A stretch of DNA of 64,000 bases from CAVTQY01 sp963736975 (GTDB taxonomy: Bacteria > Pseudomonadota > Alphaproteobacteria > Acetobacterales > Acetobacteraceae): the NCBI GenBank assembly GCA_963736975.1, contig CAVTQY010000002.1:124001-188000 (forward strand), read 5' to 3'. The position numbers and the translations under genes are program-made. This document shows positions 1 to 8,679 of the stretch, piece after piece (the first letter of the stretch is position 1; each line of letters starts with the position of its first letter). A model generated the notes under the pieces. The model saw nothing but the letters and a program-made list of their open reading frames with translations, was not told the DNA's origin and searched no databases.

Positions 1-1
1 T

Positions 2-1070
2 ATCGGCGTCTTCGCCTTCATCATCGGCAACTACAACAGCCTCGCGCAGATCATCTACAACAGCTTCGCCGGCCTCGGCATCGAGGCCGGCGGCGGCACG
101 CTGAGCGCCGCGGAACTCCTTCAGCCAGGCAAGATCGCCGAGGTCGGCATCGACGCCGGCAAGCCGATCCTCACAGCCATCTCCGGCATGATGGGCTTCG
201 TGAGCGTCTTCGCGAACCTCGTGCAGATCATCATCCTGCTCGCCGCCTGGATGATCGTCGTCATCAGCTTCTTCATCATGGCCATCCAGCTCTTCGTCAG
301 CTTCATCGAGTTCAAGCTGACGACGCTCGCCGGATTTGTCCTGGTCCCGTTCGGCCTCTTCGGCCGCACGGCATTTCTGGCTGAGAGAGTGCTCGGCAAC
401 GTCGTCTCTTCCGGCATCAAGATCCTGGTGCTCGCGGTCATCATCGGGATCGGTTCGACGATCTTCAGTCAGTTCACCAGCGGCTTTAGCAACCCGCCGA
501 CGATCTCCGACGCCCTGACGCTCATTCTCGCATCGCTCTCGTTGCTCGGTCTCACGATCTTCGGCCCAGGCATCGCAAACGGTCTGATTGCCGGTGGACC
601 GCAGCTCGGTGCCGGTGCTGCCGTCGGAACTGGTCTCGCGGCCGCGGGGATCGGCGCGGCTGGCATTGCTGCTACAGCCGGTGGCCTTGCCGCCGCGGGC
701 GGCGCCATTGCCGGCACAGCGCGATGCGGGTGCGGCCGTGGCAGGCGGCGCGACGGCCGCCTATCGCGCGGGCGGTGCCGCCGGCCTCGCGCAGGCAGCA
801 GGTTCTGCAGCCATCAGCCCGCTCCGCCGCGCGGCAGCCGGCCTGAAAGAGAGCTTCGCATCCGGCGAACGTGCGGTGATGCGCGGGACCGGATCGGCTG
901 GCGGGGTTCGCGCGGGATCGTCTGCGGCTTCGGACGGTCCGCCGGCTTGGGCGCAACGCATGAAGCGCAGCCAGACCATCAACCGCGGCGTGACCGCCGC
1001 CGACCACGCAATCCGCTCCGGCGATCGGCCGAGTGGTGGCAGCCAGATCGATCTTTCCGAAGGGGAATAA
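2..1070 (+). pseudogene. trbL: TrbL/VirB6-type conjugal transfer membrane protein, 5' end outside window, frameshifted
   Basis: Polytopic inner-membrane component of the Trb mating-pair (type IV secretion) channel. The reading frame is open from the first bases of the window, so the true start lies upstream. Hydrophobic segments such as VQIIILLAAWMIVVISFF and the Gly/Ala-rich stretch after them are typical of TrbL. The frame breaks near 722-727: frame 2 carries the membrane part and frame 3 the conserved tail, which ends in PPAWAQRMKRSQT and IDLSEGE. One extra base (probably T725) explains the break. trbF starts 3 bases after the stop. The family call is firm; whether the gene is really broken or misread is open. 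Confidence 0.85.
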
Positions 1071-1073
1071 TCC

Positions 1074-1754
1074 ATGTTTCGACGGCCCACGGTCCGCTAT
1101 GGGAGGACGCCCCAACCTGAGACGCCGTACCAAAGAGCTGGTCAGGTCTGGGACGAGCGCATCGGCTCGGCGCGCGTGCAGGCCAAAAACTGGCGCCTCG
1201 CTTTCTTCGGCACCCTGACGCTGAGCGGCGGCCTCGCCGGCGGTCTTGTCTGGCAATCGGAGCGTGGGACGATCGCACCGTGGGTGGTGCAGGTCGACAA
1301 GCTCGGTGAGGCCCAGGCCGTCGCGCCGGCCGTGGCCGACTATCAGCCGACCGATCCACAGATCGCCTGGCATCTCGCCCGCTTCATCCAGGAGGTGCGT
1401 GGCATTCCCGCCGACCCGGTGGTCCTCCGGCAGGACTGGCTCGACGCCTACAACTACGTGACCAACAAGGGTGCGCTCGCGCTCGATGATTACGCGCGAA
1501 CCAACGATCCGTTCTCGAAAATCGGGAGGACGCAGGTATCCGTCGAGGTCGCGAGTGTCATCCGCGCCTCCGACAACAGCTTCCGCGTTGAGTGGGTAGA
1601 GCGCCACTATGCCGACAATGCGCTTGCTGCCACCGAACGCTGGAGCGCCATCCTCACCATCGTCGTGCAGACGCCGACCGACGGCGACCGGCTGAAGAAG
1701 AACCCGCTCGGCGTCTACGTCCATGCCCTCAACTGGTCGAAGGAGCTTGGCTGA
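1074..1754 (+). CDS. trbF: conjugal transfer protein TrbF (VirB8-like)
   Basis: A 226-residue bitopic inner-membrane protein of the Trb conjugation machinery. A cytoplasmic N-terminus of about 40 residues precedes one membrane segment (about residues 42-60) and a periplasmic VirB8-like domain containing the family-typical WVVQVDKLGEA and LNPLGVYV-like (here KKNPLGVYVHALNWSKEL) stretches. VirB8 proteins act as an assembly scaffold for the type IV secretion channel. The start is ATG, three bases after the trbL stop; the stop overlaps the trbG ATG by one base, so trbL-trbF-trbG are translationally coupled. Length matches the family. Confidence 0.93.
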   Translation: MFRRPTVRYGRTPQPETPYQRAGQVWDERIGSARVQAKNWRLAFFGTLTLSGGLAGGLVWQSERGTIAPWVVQVDKLGEAQAVAPAVADYQPTDPQIAWHLARFIQEVRGIPADPVVLRQDWLDAYNYVTNKGALALDDYARTNDPFSKIGRTQVSVEVASVIRASDNSFRVEWVERHYADNALAATERWSAILTIVVQTPTDGDRLKKNPLGVYVHALNWSKELG

Positions 1755-2743
1755 TGCGCATCCGGCCGTTCGCGCTTCTGCCGCTTGCATCGCTCTCACT
1801 GGGCGCCTGCGCGGCTACCTGGAAACCGCCGGAGATTAGATATGACGATACACCGCGCCAGGCGGTGCTCATGCCGCCTTCGCCGCAGGCTGTGCGCATC
1901 GTCGAGCGGCCCAAGCTGCTGCCCTTGCCGGGACAACTCAAGCGCCTGCCGGCCCACCATTCGGAACCATTGGAAGCCGCCGACCCACATATGCGCGTGG
2001 ATGAAGCAAACGGCGCCGCACGCATTCAGCCGACCCGCGCCGATTATCTCAACGCGATTCAGGTCTATCCCTATTCGCCCGGCGCTCTCTATCAGGTCTA
2101 TGCGGCGCCGGGTGAGATCACCGATATCGCGCTCGAGCCCGGTGAGCAGTTCGTGGGATCGGGGCCGGTCGCGGCGGGTGATACCGTGCGCTGGATCATC
2201 GGCGATACAGTGAGCGGCGTAGGCCCGACGCGGCGCGTCCATATCCTGGTGAAGCCCACCCGCCCCGACCTTGTCACCAACCTGATCATCAACACGGACA
2301 AACGAACCTATCATCTCGAACTCCACTCGGATGAAAGGACCTATATGGCCTCGGTGTCCTGGGCCTATGCTGAAGACCAGCTCATCGCGCTCCACGCACA
2401 GAATGCCGCGGCTGAGGCTACGATCCCCGTCGCGACCGGGGTCGATATCAACGCGCTGAACTTCCGTTACCGGATCGAGGGCGACAATCCCGCCTGGCGG
2501 CCGCTGCGCGCCTTCGATGATGGGCATCAGGTGTTCATTGAATTCCCGAGCGGCATCGGTCAGGGCGAAATGCCACCCCTGTGGCTCATCGGCGCCCAAG
2601 GCGACGGCCAGCTGGTCAACTATCGCGTTCGAGGCAACCACATGATCGTCGATCGGCTGTTCGCCGCGGCTGAGCTCAAGCTCGGCGGCAAACACCAGCA
2701 AATCGTGCGCATCGTGCGCACCGACGGCAGGCAGCGGTCGTGA
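1754..2743 (+). CDS. trbG: P-type conjugative transfer lipoprotein TrbG (VirB9-like)
   Basis: A 329-residue outer-membrane-associated component of the conjugation channel, VirB9 family. I place the start at ATG 1754, overlapping the trbF stop, because it gives a lipoprotein signal peptide with an L-G-A-C lipobox (Cys19). The upstream in-frame extension back to 1592 lies inside trbF and is not credible. The C-terminal half carries the VirB9/CagX features FYRIEG-like (here NFRYRIEGDN), FDDGHQVFIEFP and VNYRVRGNHMIVDRLF. The stop overlaps the GTG start of trbI. Confidence 0.93.
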   Translation: MRIRPFALLPLASLSLGACAATWKPPEIRYDDTPRQAVLMPPSPQAVRIVERPKLLPLPGQLKRLPAHHSEPLEAADPHMRVDEANGAARIQPTRADYLNAIQVYPYSPGALYQVYAAPGEITDIALEPGEQFVGSGPVAAGDTVRWIIGDTVSGVGPTRRVHILVKPTRPDLVTNLIINTDKRTYHLELHSDERTYMASVSWAYAEDQLIALHAQNAAAEATIPVATGVDINALNFRYRIEGDNPAWRPLRAFDDGHQVFIEFPSGIGQGEMPPLWLIGAQGDGQLVNYRVRGNHMIVDRLFAAAELKLGGKHQQIVRIVRTDGRQRS

Positions 2744-3897
2744 CGAATGTTCTCCATGATGAGGGTGGCAAGCGTCCCCCCGAGGAGATGCGGTTACGGT
2801 CGAGCCGTCCCCCGGTTACCCGTTTATCCCGTAGAGTGCTCCTCAGCTTGGCTGCGGCCGCAGCGATTGGTGTCGCAGGTGCACTGTTTTTCGCTCTGAA
2901 GCCTCAGCATCAGACCGCGGGCTCCGAGCTCTATAACACCAACAATCACGACACGCCCGACGGCTTGGCGAACCTGCCGCGGGATTATACCGGCCTGCCC
3001 AAGCCGGTCCCCAAGCTCGGGCCGCCACTCCCCGGCGATCTCGGCCCCCCGATCGCCGCTGCGGGTGTGTCCGCACCGGGAGTGCCTACGGGCGTCGATC
3101 CCGAGCAGCAGCGCATCGCGCAAGAACAGGAGGCGGCGCGTATCAGCCATCTCTTCGCGACAAGCAATGTCGATCAGGCCGCCGTCCCGTCTTCGCCGAC
3201 GGTCATGGTCGCCCAGGCCCCGGCCGCGCCAGGCGGAGCGACCGATCTCACGTCGCAGGACCACAAGCTTGCCTTCCTAACAGGCACCGTCGACCAGCGC
3301 ACGACCAGCCCTGAACGTATTCAGGCGCCGGCGACCAGGTACATTCTGCAAGCAGGCTCCGTGATTCCCGCCGCACTGATCAGCGGCTTACGCTCCGATT
3401 TGCCAGGCCAGATTACCGCCCAGGTGACGGAGGATGTCTATGATAGCCCCACGGGCAAGATCCTGCTGATCCCGCAAGGCGCGCGCCTGGTCGGACAGTA
3501 CGACGCGCAGATTTCCTTCGGGCAGTCCCGGGCGCTCTTGGTCTGGAATCGTCTGATCATGCCGAGCGGCCGCTCGATTATCCTGGAGCGCCAGCCCGGC
3601 GCCGATCCCGAAGGCTATGCTGGCCTCGAGGACGACCTCGACAACCATTGGGGCATGCTGTTCAAGGCCGCGATCCTCTCCACGCTGCTCAGCATCGGAT
3701 CAGAGGCGGGCACCAGTAACAACGAGAACGCTCTCGTTCAGGCCATCCGTCAAGGCGGGTCGCAAGGCTTCAATCAGATCGGACAGCAGGTCGTCGGGCG
3801 ATCGCTCAATATCCAGCCGACCATCACCATCCGGCCAGGTTTCCCTGTGCGTGTGATGGTCACGCACGACCTCGTTCTCGAACCCTACCAACCATGA
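2740..3897 (+). CDS. trbI: conjugal transfer protein TrbI (VirB10-like)
   Basis: A 385-residue VirB10-family protein that spans from the inner membrane towards the outer membrane and gates the type IV secretion channel. A short cytoplasmic N-terminus is followed by one membrane helix (about residues 33-52), a proline-rich periplasmic linker (GLPKPVPKLGPPLPGDLGPP) and the conserved VirB10 beta-barrel domain with AGSVIPAALISGLRSDLPG and IPQGARLVGQYD. The start is GTG, overlapping the trbG stop in GTGA. Family length is normal and the frame is intact. Confidence 0.93.
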   Translation: MTNVLHDEGGKRPPEEMRLRSSRPPVTRLSRRVLLSLAAAAAIGVAGALFFALKPQHQTAGSELYNTNNHDTPDGLANLPRDYTGLPKPVPKLGPPLPGDLGPPIAAAGVSAPGVPTGVDPEQQRIAQEQEAARISHLFATSNVDQAAVPSSPTVMVAQAPAAPGGATDLTSQDHKLAFLTGTVDQRTTSPERIQAPATRYILQAGSVIPAALISGLRSDLPGQITAQVTEDVYDSPTGKILLIPQGARLVGQYDAQISFGQSRALLVWNRLIMPSGRSIILERQPGADPEGYAGLEDDLDNHWGMLFKAAILSTLLSIGSEAGTSNNENALVQAIRQGGSQGFNQIGQQVVGRSLNIQPTITIRPGFPVRVMVTHDLVLEPYQP

Positions 3898-3907
3898 GGC
3901 AACGGTT

Positions 3908-4135
3908 ATGGCAAAGCTGAAGCTGGGAACGATTCCGGACGACAAGCCCGTCAAGCTGACGGTTGAACTCCCGGCCGCCATCCATCGTGATCTCGTTGCT
4001 TACGGCAATGCGCTGGGCCGCGAAACCGGCCAGGGCACTGTCGATCCAGCGAAGCTGATCGCTCCCATGCTGGCGCGTTTCATGGCGACCGATCGCGCCT
4101 TCGCGAAATTGCGGCGCGGCGACGCTATGCCATAG
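3908..4135 (+). CDS. DUF2274 domain protein (Trb operon tail)
   Basis: A 75-residue soluble protein beginning MAKLKLGTIPDDKPVKLTVE. It matches DUF2274, a small domain found almost only directly after trbI in proteobacterial conjugative elements. The residues KLTVELPAAIHRDLVAYGNAL suggest a short beta strand then a helix, as in ribbon-helix-helix regulators; that resemblance is inference. It lies 10 bases after trbI and ends the Trb operon. Its function is not established. Confidence 0.85.
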   Translation: MAKLKLGTIPDDKPVKLTVELPAAIHRDLVAYGNALGRETGQGTVDPAKLIAPMLARFMATDRAFAKLRRGDAMP

Positions 4136-4227
4136 CGCGCTCTCCACACCTCCGACTTAGAAAAAGCCTATGTGAAAATTGAGTGACGGTCGAAGCGGAT
4201 CGGAGATAGACTTCAATTCGCAGCAGA

Positions 4228-5017
4228 TCACCGGGCCACGGAGGCGAAGGCGTCGATGAGATCGTCGCTACTCACCGTTACGCCATAGAGAAGGCGCACG
4301 AGATAGTGGATGGCATCGGTCACATAGGCGGGGGAGCCAGTGGCGCAGGCGTCTTTCACCATAAGGCATCCATAGCCGAGGAAGCTCGCATCGCAGAGGG
4401 TGGAAAAGACACAGCGATCCGTGTTCGTGCCGGAGAATACCAGCGTATCGATGCTCCGGTTACGCAGCACAGAGTTCGAACTCGTTGTCATGGAAGCCCG
4501 AGAGCCTATGCTTGTAGACGATAAGGTCAGACGGGTGCGGCTTCAGCTCGTCTACGAGCTGCGCCCCCCAGTCGCCCGTCACCAGGATCCTCCCGCGCCC
4601 CGCCACTGAGGGATCAGCATAGACTGGCCGCGTGCCGCCGGCAGACATCTTGTTCAGGATAGGCGCGGACAGTTCGGCGCGGTCCGGCCGCACGCCCCAG
4701 TTTAACCAGATTACCTGCACCCCAGCGCGTCGTGCCGCGCCGGTCAGCTCGATAAGCTTCGGAACGACCTTAGCCAGCGGCGCGGGATCGAAGCCGAGCC
4801 GCGGAAACCAGCCGTCTGGATGCAGGAAGTCGTTCTGCATGTCCACGACAACGAGGGCGGTGTGCGACAGGTCGATCTCGGCCGGCTGCGGTTCAGCACC
4901 GAACGAGACGAGGCGGTGCGGAGAGACGGGCCGGGCGAAGCTGAGGACAGAGACGGCCGACGAGGATAAGGGCATTGATCCTGCTGAAGCGGCGCCGTGA
5001 GTATCGGGCATTGGCAC
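4228..5017 (-). pseudogene. isochorismatase-like cysteine hydrolase, split by a frameshift
   Basis: Isochorismatase-superfamily hydrolases use an Asp-Lys-Cys triad on amide or vinyl-ether substrates. The N-terminal frame (4460-5017) holds ALVVVDMQNDFLHPDG with the Asp and YKHRLSGFHDNEFE with the Lys. A second frame (4228-about 4470) holds the Cys in GTNTDRCVFSTLCDA and the normal C-terminus. Removing one base near 4470 joins them into a protein of about 260 residues with a complete triad. It diverges from the monooxygenase-fold gene at 5155. The substrate is unknown; RutB-like pyrimidine amidohydrolases are the nearest style I recognise. Single-base sequencing error is as likely as real inactivation. 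Confidence 0.75.
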
Positions 5018-5103
5018 CGCCGGAGCTTAGAGCCGAAAGCTTAACGATCCATGGTTTTTTCACCGATTTGCGGCCTGAATGCTGCTTCACATCCTGAATG
5101 ATG

Positions 5104-5123
5104 GGCGCTCCGGATGGAGCGCC
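5104..5123. promoter_or_regulatory. perfect palindrome between divergent cargo genes
   Basis: The arms GGCGCTCC and GGAGCGCC match perfectly around a GGAT loop. The site lies between the start of the minus-strand hydrolase (5017) and the plus-strand gene (5155), about 30 bases from the latter. It could be an operator for a dimeric regulator or an mRNA hairpin. No T-run follows, so an intrinsic terminator is unlikely. Confidence 0.4.
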
Positions 5124-5154
5124 GTGAGCAGGGAAGAGTTGGAGCAAGACGGTG

Positions 5155-6126
5155 ATGGCTCAGTCTCATAGAATGGCCGACACCCCAATCGCGCTGGTTA
5201 CGCAACACCGGGTCGCGGACGCCAGCTACGCGGCCTATACGCGCTGGCTGGCTCGGCTGACGGAGCGGCTGCGCAGCCAACCGGGTTTTGTTGCCGATGA
5301 GGTAATTGCGCCTGCCCCGCCAACGCAACTCGACTGGATCACAGTCGCTCGCTTCTCTAACGCACGGGCGGCTCGCCAGTGGCTTGAAAGCCCCGACCGC
5401 GCGGCCGCGCTCGCCGAAATCCGGCGGCCTTATCTCCTCGCCGACGAGGAGGTGCATCTGATGGAGGACCGAGGCCCTCAGACGCAGAGCAGCGCCTCCG
5501 CCTTCATCGCGTACGATATCCCGCCGCGAAAGGCGGAGGCATTCCAGGAGTGGCAGAAGGCGATTCACGCTGAGGAAATCCGGCAGCCTGGGTTCCTGCG
5601 CCGAAAGATCGAGCCCCCGGTGCTCGGCGCCGGGAACGAATGGATCATCGTCCTCACGTTCGACAGCGAGGCCAATCTCTCACACTGGCTAAATTCTCCC
5701 GAGCGGCAGAATCTTCTGCAGAAAGGCCGCGCGCTTAAGTTGGCCGCTCACGTCTCTCGCACCAGCTACGGCTTCGATTTCTGGTTCCGCAGCGACGACG
5801 CGATGAGCCCGGGCAACTGGGCGATCCTCAAGAACAATCTTTTGGTCTTGCTGGTGTTGAACCCTATCGTTTATCTGTGGAGCTTGGGGCCCGCTCCGGT
5901 GCTGGCGGCACACGGCGTGCTTCCGTGGCTCGGCCTCTTTATCGGCGACCTGGTGAGCACACAGCTCCTTGGCTGGTGGTTTGCGCCGGCCATCTTCAAG
6001 ATCTTCGGGTGGTGGCTAGCACCGGACACCGGCTGGCAATCCAATGTCCTCGGCTATGCGTTCCTCGTTGTGCTCTACGCCGTCTCCATGGCGATTAACG
6101 CTGCATTGCTCGACTACACGGCGTAA
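5155..6126 (+). CDS. tandem antibiotic-biosynthesis-monooxygenase-fold protein with C-terminal membrane helices
   Basis: About 323 residues. Two ferredoxin-like ABM repeats (about residues 10-105 and 110-205) each show a beta-strand, a helix with W/F, and the DWITVARF / EWIIVLTFDS strand with W-L-N-S-P-E-R after it. The C-terminal 100 residues are hydrophobic with three to four helices (LLVLLVLNPIVYLWSLGPAP, VLPWLGLFIGDLVS, VLGYAFLVVLYAVSMAINA). The ABM fold covers heme-degrading enzymes and quinone-forming monooxygenases; activity here is unknown. ATG 5155 is preferred over GTG 5152 because GGAG at 5141 is well spaced from it. It is divergent from the broken hydrolase and both are probably element cargo. 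Confidence 0.7.
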   Translation: MAQSHRMADTPIALVTQHRVADASYAAYTRWLARLTERLRSQPGFVADEVIAPAPPTQLDWITVARFSNARAARQWLESPDRAAALAEIRRPYLLADEEVHLMEDRGPQTQSSASAFIAYDIPPRKAEAFQEWQKAIHAEEIRQPGFLRRKIEPPVLGAGNEWIIVLTFDSEANLSHWLNSPERQNLLQKGRALKLAAHVSRTSYGFDFWFRSDDAMSPGNWAILKNNLLVLLVLNPIVYLWSLGPAPVLAAHGVLPWLGLFIGDLVSTQLLGWWFAPAIFKIFGWWLAPDTGWQSNVLGYAFLVVLYAVSMAINAALLDYTA

Positions 6127-6921
6127 ATTTATGCGAAAATATGGTGGCGGATCGCGCGCGCTTCGGTTGCTTCGACCGCTTGGTCCACTCATCTCGCCTC
6201 TGCTGTTCGCGCCATCCAAGAAGTCTCTCGCGCTGTTTCGCCTATGATCGCAAGTTACAGCAGTCATCTCAGAGAGTATCCGACGCGAGGAAAAACCGAC
6301 GGTACGGCAGCGCGTATCGCAGCCGAATTTGAGCTACCAGTCACAGGCTTCCCTGGCTTCGCACATCCACGTGTCTCCACTGGCGCCCCGGAGTTCTGAC
6401 CGCCAGCGGCAGGAAAGCGCCCACGGTGCGCAGCGACGCGGCACGCGAGAGACATTTCCACCAGAGACGGGGAGCGGCCGCGTTGAACGTAATGTGTGCC
6501 GGGAATGTTTATCGCCGTCAGGCCATTGTCCTGCAGCCGTGATCCTGTTCTCGCCTCAGCCGGGCCACAAGCCCTACGGAGAGGTCCAGAGCACGCCGAG
6601 GCGGTGGTGGCCAGGTGGTGACCAGAGCCTCGTGTCGCCGAAGTCTTGAACGTCAGGGGGAGATAACTGCTAGTATATGAAAGCGACTGGAGCGGGCGAA
6701 GCGATTCGAACCCTCGACCCCAACCTTGGCAGGTTGTGCTCTTCGGCTGTAGCCTGGACCAAGGCCAAGCTGCCCGGACGGAACCCAAACCCGTCCATCT
6801 CACGTCGTGACGGTTGTTGTATGGGCCAAGACGGGCAGCACAAAACCGCGATGTCTGAATAGCCCGACCGGAGAAACGCGATCCCGCCCTACTTGACGGT
6901 AGTTGCTGGCCCGGAACTTTT
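6127..6921. other. gene-poor stretch at the right end of the conjugative element
   Basis: About 795 bases without a gene I can support. Short ORFs exist on both strands but none shows a recognisable domain, a good ribosome site or protein-like composition. The only recognisable content is the 3' tRNA-Gly fragment at 6688-6742. The stretch lies between the cargo gene and the 3' end of the integrase. Confidence 0.6.
6688..6742 (-). pseudogene. 3' fragment of a tRNA-Gly(GCC) gene (attachment-site scar)
   Basis: Read on the minus strand, this holds the 3' half of a glycine tRNA: GAGCACAACCT GCCAAGG (anticodon stem-loop with GCC, apparently one T short), the T arm GAGGGTTCGAATC, the acceptor strand GCCCGC and an encoded CCA. 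Sequence homology stops 5' of the D-arm end, so this cannot fold as a tRNA. Integrative elements that use tRNA genes as attB leave exactly such 3' duplications. The tRNA identity rests on memory of the alphaproteobacterial tRNA-Gly consensus. Confidence 0.75.
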
Positions 6922-8190
6922 CTAAGCGTCCAGAGCGGCCATGATCCTGACACCAATCGCGTCAGCCGCTTCATGGAGCGGCGAGGCGGCGAGATGGGCG
7001 TAGCGGGCAGTGGTTGCCGGTTGGGAATGTCCCAACAGGGCGCCAATAACAGGGAGGCTCAGACCGTCCGCGGCGCCAAGGCTGGCATAACTGTGCCGAA
7101 GATCGTGCAGACGGAGGCCATCGATCTTGGCCACCTTGCATACTCGTTCCCAGCTCTTTCGCAGCGAGACGATCGGCTTCCCAGGTCGGTCACCCGGAAA
7201 TACGTATTCTGTCCCCGTCTCTCTGGGCAGCGAGCCGATAAACTTGGCGGTCGCCGTAGATAAAAATACAGGCTTGGCCCCTGTCTTGCTGTCGGAAAGA
7301 AACAGCAAGCGCCGCTCGAGACTCACATTCGCCCAGCGAAGCGACAAGACCTCGCCCACCCGACATCCTGTGAGCAACAGCAGCCGCAGCGCCGCTATCG
7401 ATGCAGCCCTTGTCCCGGTCAGTTGGCGCCGGCCTGATGTTCCGCTGGATTGCGACCTCTGGACGGCCGTCGCAGCCTCAGACGCGAGCGCCGCACCAAG
7501 GCGCGCCAGCTCGTCAGCAGACAGAAATCGCTCGACCTTATGTTCGGCATACCGCTTCACCCCCCGGCAGGGATTGCTTCCCTCGGGACGGAGCTTCCAG
7601 TCTTCCGCCAATGTGAACATCTTTGACAGAAGGGCCTGAACCCGGTTGGCGACGATCTCTCCGCCCCGGACAATCCGCCGGCCTTGATGTTTGGTCTTTT
7701 CATCTTTGGCGGTCTTCCCTGCCGCGACCTCCCGCATTGCCCGTGCCACATCGGCACGCTCCACTGCAGTGATGCGTAGTTTGCCCATCAGCGGTACGAC
7801 GTGGTTCTGAAGATTTCGCCGATCCTGGGCGATACCTGTCGGCTTTTTGTGGGGAATGGCGTACTCGTCGAGGTATCGCTGGCCAAGCTCGGCCACGGTC
7901 GCTACCTCGGTTTGCTTCGTGGCCATGCCGGTCGGCGTTTCGCCGGTGGCGATCAGCCCTCGCAATCGCTGCGCCTCCAGCCGAGCCCGCTCCGCCGTCA
8001 CGTCAATCCCGTGGCGGCCGATCGTGATCCGGTGATCGCGCCCCGCCTGACCATATTGCAGGACGTAGATCCGTCCGCCCTTCGGCGTAATCTTACAGCC
8101 GAAGCCGGGCAAATCTGTGTCCCAGAGAAAGACGTCTCGGTTGCCTGGTTGGATCTCGTCGACTTTTCTCTTGGTGATCTTACCGCGCAT
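6922..8190 (-). CDS. int: P4-family tyrosine integrase
   Basis: A 422-residue site-specific recombinase. The N-terminal DUF4102-type arm-binding domain (about 1-85) contains DTDLPGFGCKITPKGGR and the core-binding domain follows (about 95-200). The catalytic domain has Arg277 (LTGCRVGEVLSLRW), Lys302, His362-x-x-Arg365 (LHDLRHSYAS), His388 (LLGHSQ) and nucleophile Tyr397 (TTARYAHL), so it looks active. It starts 198 bases from the 3' end of tRNA-Phe and is transcribed away from it, the usual arrangement when the tRNA is attB. It would excise the trb-bearing element or a smaller nested one. Confidence 0.93.
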   Translation of the reverse strand: MRGKITKRKVDEIQPGNRDVFLWDTDLPGFGCKITPKGGRIYVLQYGQAGRDHRITIGRHGIDVTAERARLEAQRLRGLIATGETPTGMATKQTEVATVAELGQRYLDEYAIPHKKPTGIAQDRRNLQNHVVPLMGKLRITAVERADVARAMREVAAGKTAKDEKTKHQGRRIVRGGEIVANRVQALLSKMFTLAEDWKLRPEGSNPCRGVKRYAEHKVERFLSADELARLGAALASEAATAVQRSQSSGTSGRRQLTGTRAASIAALRLLLLTGCRVGEVLSLRWANVSLERRLLFLSDSKTGAKPVFLSTATAKFIGSLPRETGTEYVFPGDRPGKPIVSLRKSWERVCKVAKIDGLRLHDLRHSYASLGAADGLSLPVIGALLGHSQPATTARYAHLAASPLHEAADAIGVRIMAALDA

Positions 8191-8388
8191 CGCTTGCCTC
8201 TGAGCTGAACGACTCTGGCTAGAATGGGCAAACCAGATATTTCTAGCAAGGCCCCAGCAAGGTGGCGCGAGAAAGTCGTGGGATAGTTTGGCGTATCCTG
8301 GCGTATTCCGGGCAACGCCCGGACCGGGGTCTAATCAGGTCAACTCTTTGATATTGCGAGAATTGGCGCCAATCGGCGGTAAAAGGAA
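8191..8388. promoter_or_regulatory. candidate attachment/arm-site region between integrase and tRNA-Phe
   Basis: The 198 bases upstream of int carry an inverted repeat GCTAGAA (8218-8224) / TTCTAGC (8241-8247) and a direct repeat TGGCGTATCC (8289-8298) then TGGCGTATTCC (8299-8309). Short direct repeats at this position are common for arm-type integrase sites, and the inverted repeat 28 bases before the int start could be an operator. The function of both is inferred from position alone. Confidence 0.45.
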
Positions 8389-8464
8389 TGGTGCCCAGGG
8401 GCGGAATTGAACCACCGACACTGCGATTTTCAGTCGCATGCTCTACCAACTGAGCTACCTGGGC
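8389..8464 (-). tRNA. tRNA-Phe (GAA)
   Basis: On the minus strand the 76-base gene starts GCCCAGGTAGCTCAGTTGG, has the anticodon loop CTGAAAA (anticodon GAA) on a GCGA/TCGC stem, a GGTTCAATTCC T-arm, acceptor strand CCTGGGC, discriminator A and an encoded CCA. The acceptor stem pairs fully. The intact gene suggests that integration at its 3' end preserved the tRNA. Confidence 0.97.
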
Positions 8465-8499
8465 AGGGCGGCAGGCCATAGCCTATCGCCATCACCCGA

Positions 8500-8679
8500 T
8501 CAAGGCGCTTCGCCCGGCGCAGTATCGTCCGCCTCATCTGGCGGGACCGGAACCCGATAAGCGCCGGTCAGCCAGCGCCCGAGATCCACCTCGGCGCAAC
8601 GCCGGCTGCAGAACGGACTGAATCCGGCAACGGCGGGCTTGCCGCAGACAGGGCACTGCGGGCGCGCGGGTTCAAGCAT
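8500..8679 (-). CDS. yacG: YacG-type zinc-binding DNA gyrase inhibitor
   Basis: A 59-residue protein starting MLEPARPQCPVCGKPA. The four zinc ligands are visible as C-P-V-C-G and C-S-R-R-C, followed by the family signature DLGRWLTGAYRVP. YacG proteins bind zinc and, in Escherichia coli, inhibit DNA gyrase. The 5' end overlaps the rng stop by 8 bases, consistent with the infA-maf-rng-yacG operon common in alphaproteobacteria. Confidence 0.92.
   Translation of the reverse strand: MLEPARPQCPVCGKPAVAGFSPFCSRRCAEVDLGRWLTGAYRVPVPPDEADDTAPGEAP

Noticed and set aside
672..1799. 375-residue minus-strand ORF across trbL and trbF
   Set aside because: It runs antisense to well-supported trb genes, has Arg/Gly-rich GC-shadow composition and no domain.
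6688..6790. Complete tRNA gene
   Set aside because: Only the 3' half is present; the D arm and 5' acceptor strand are missing.
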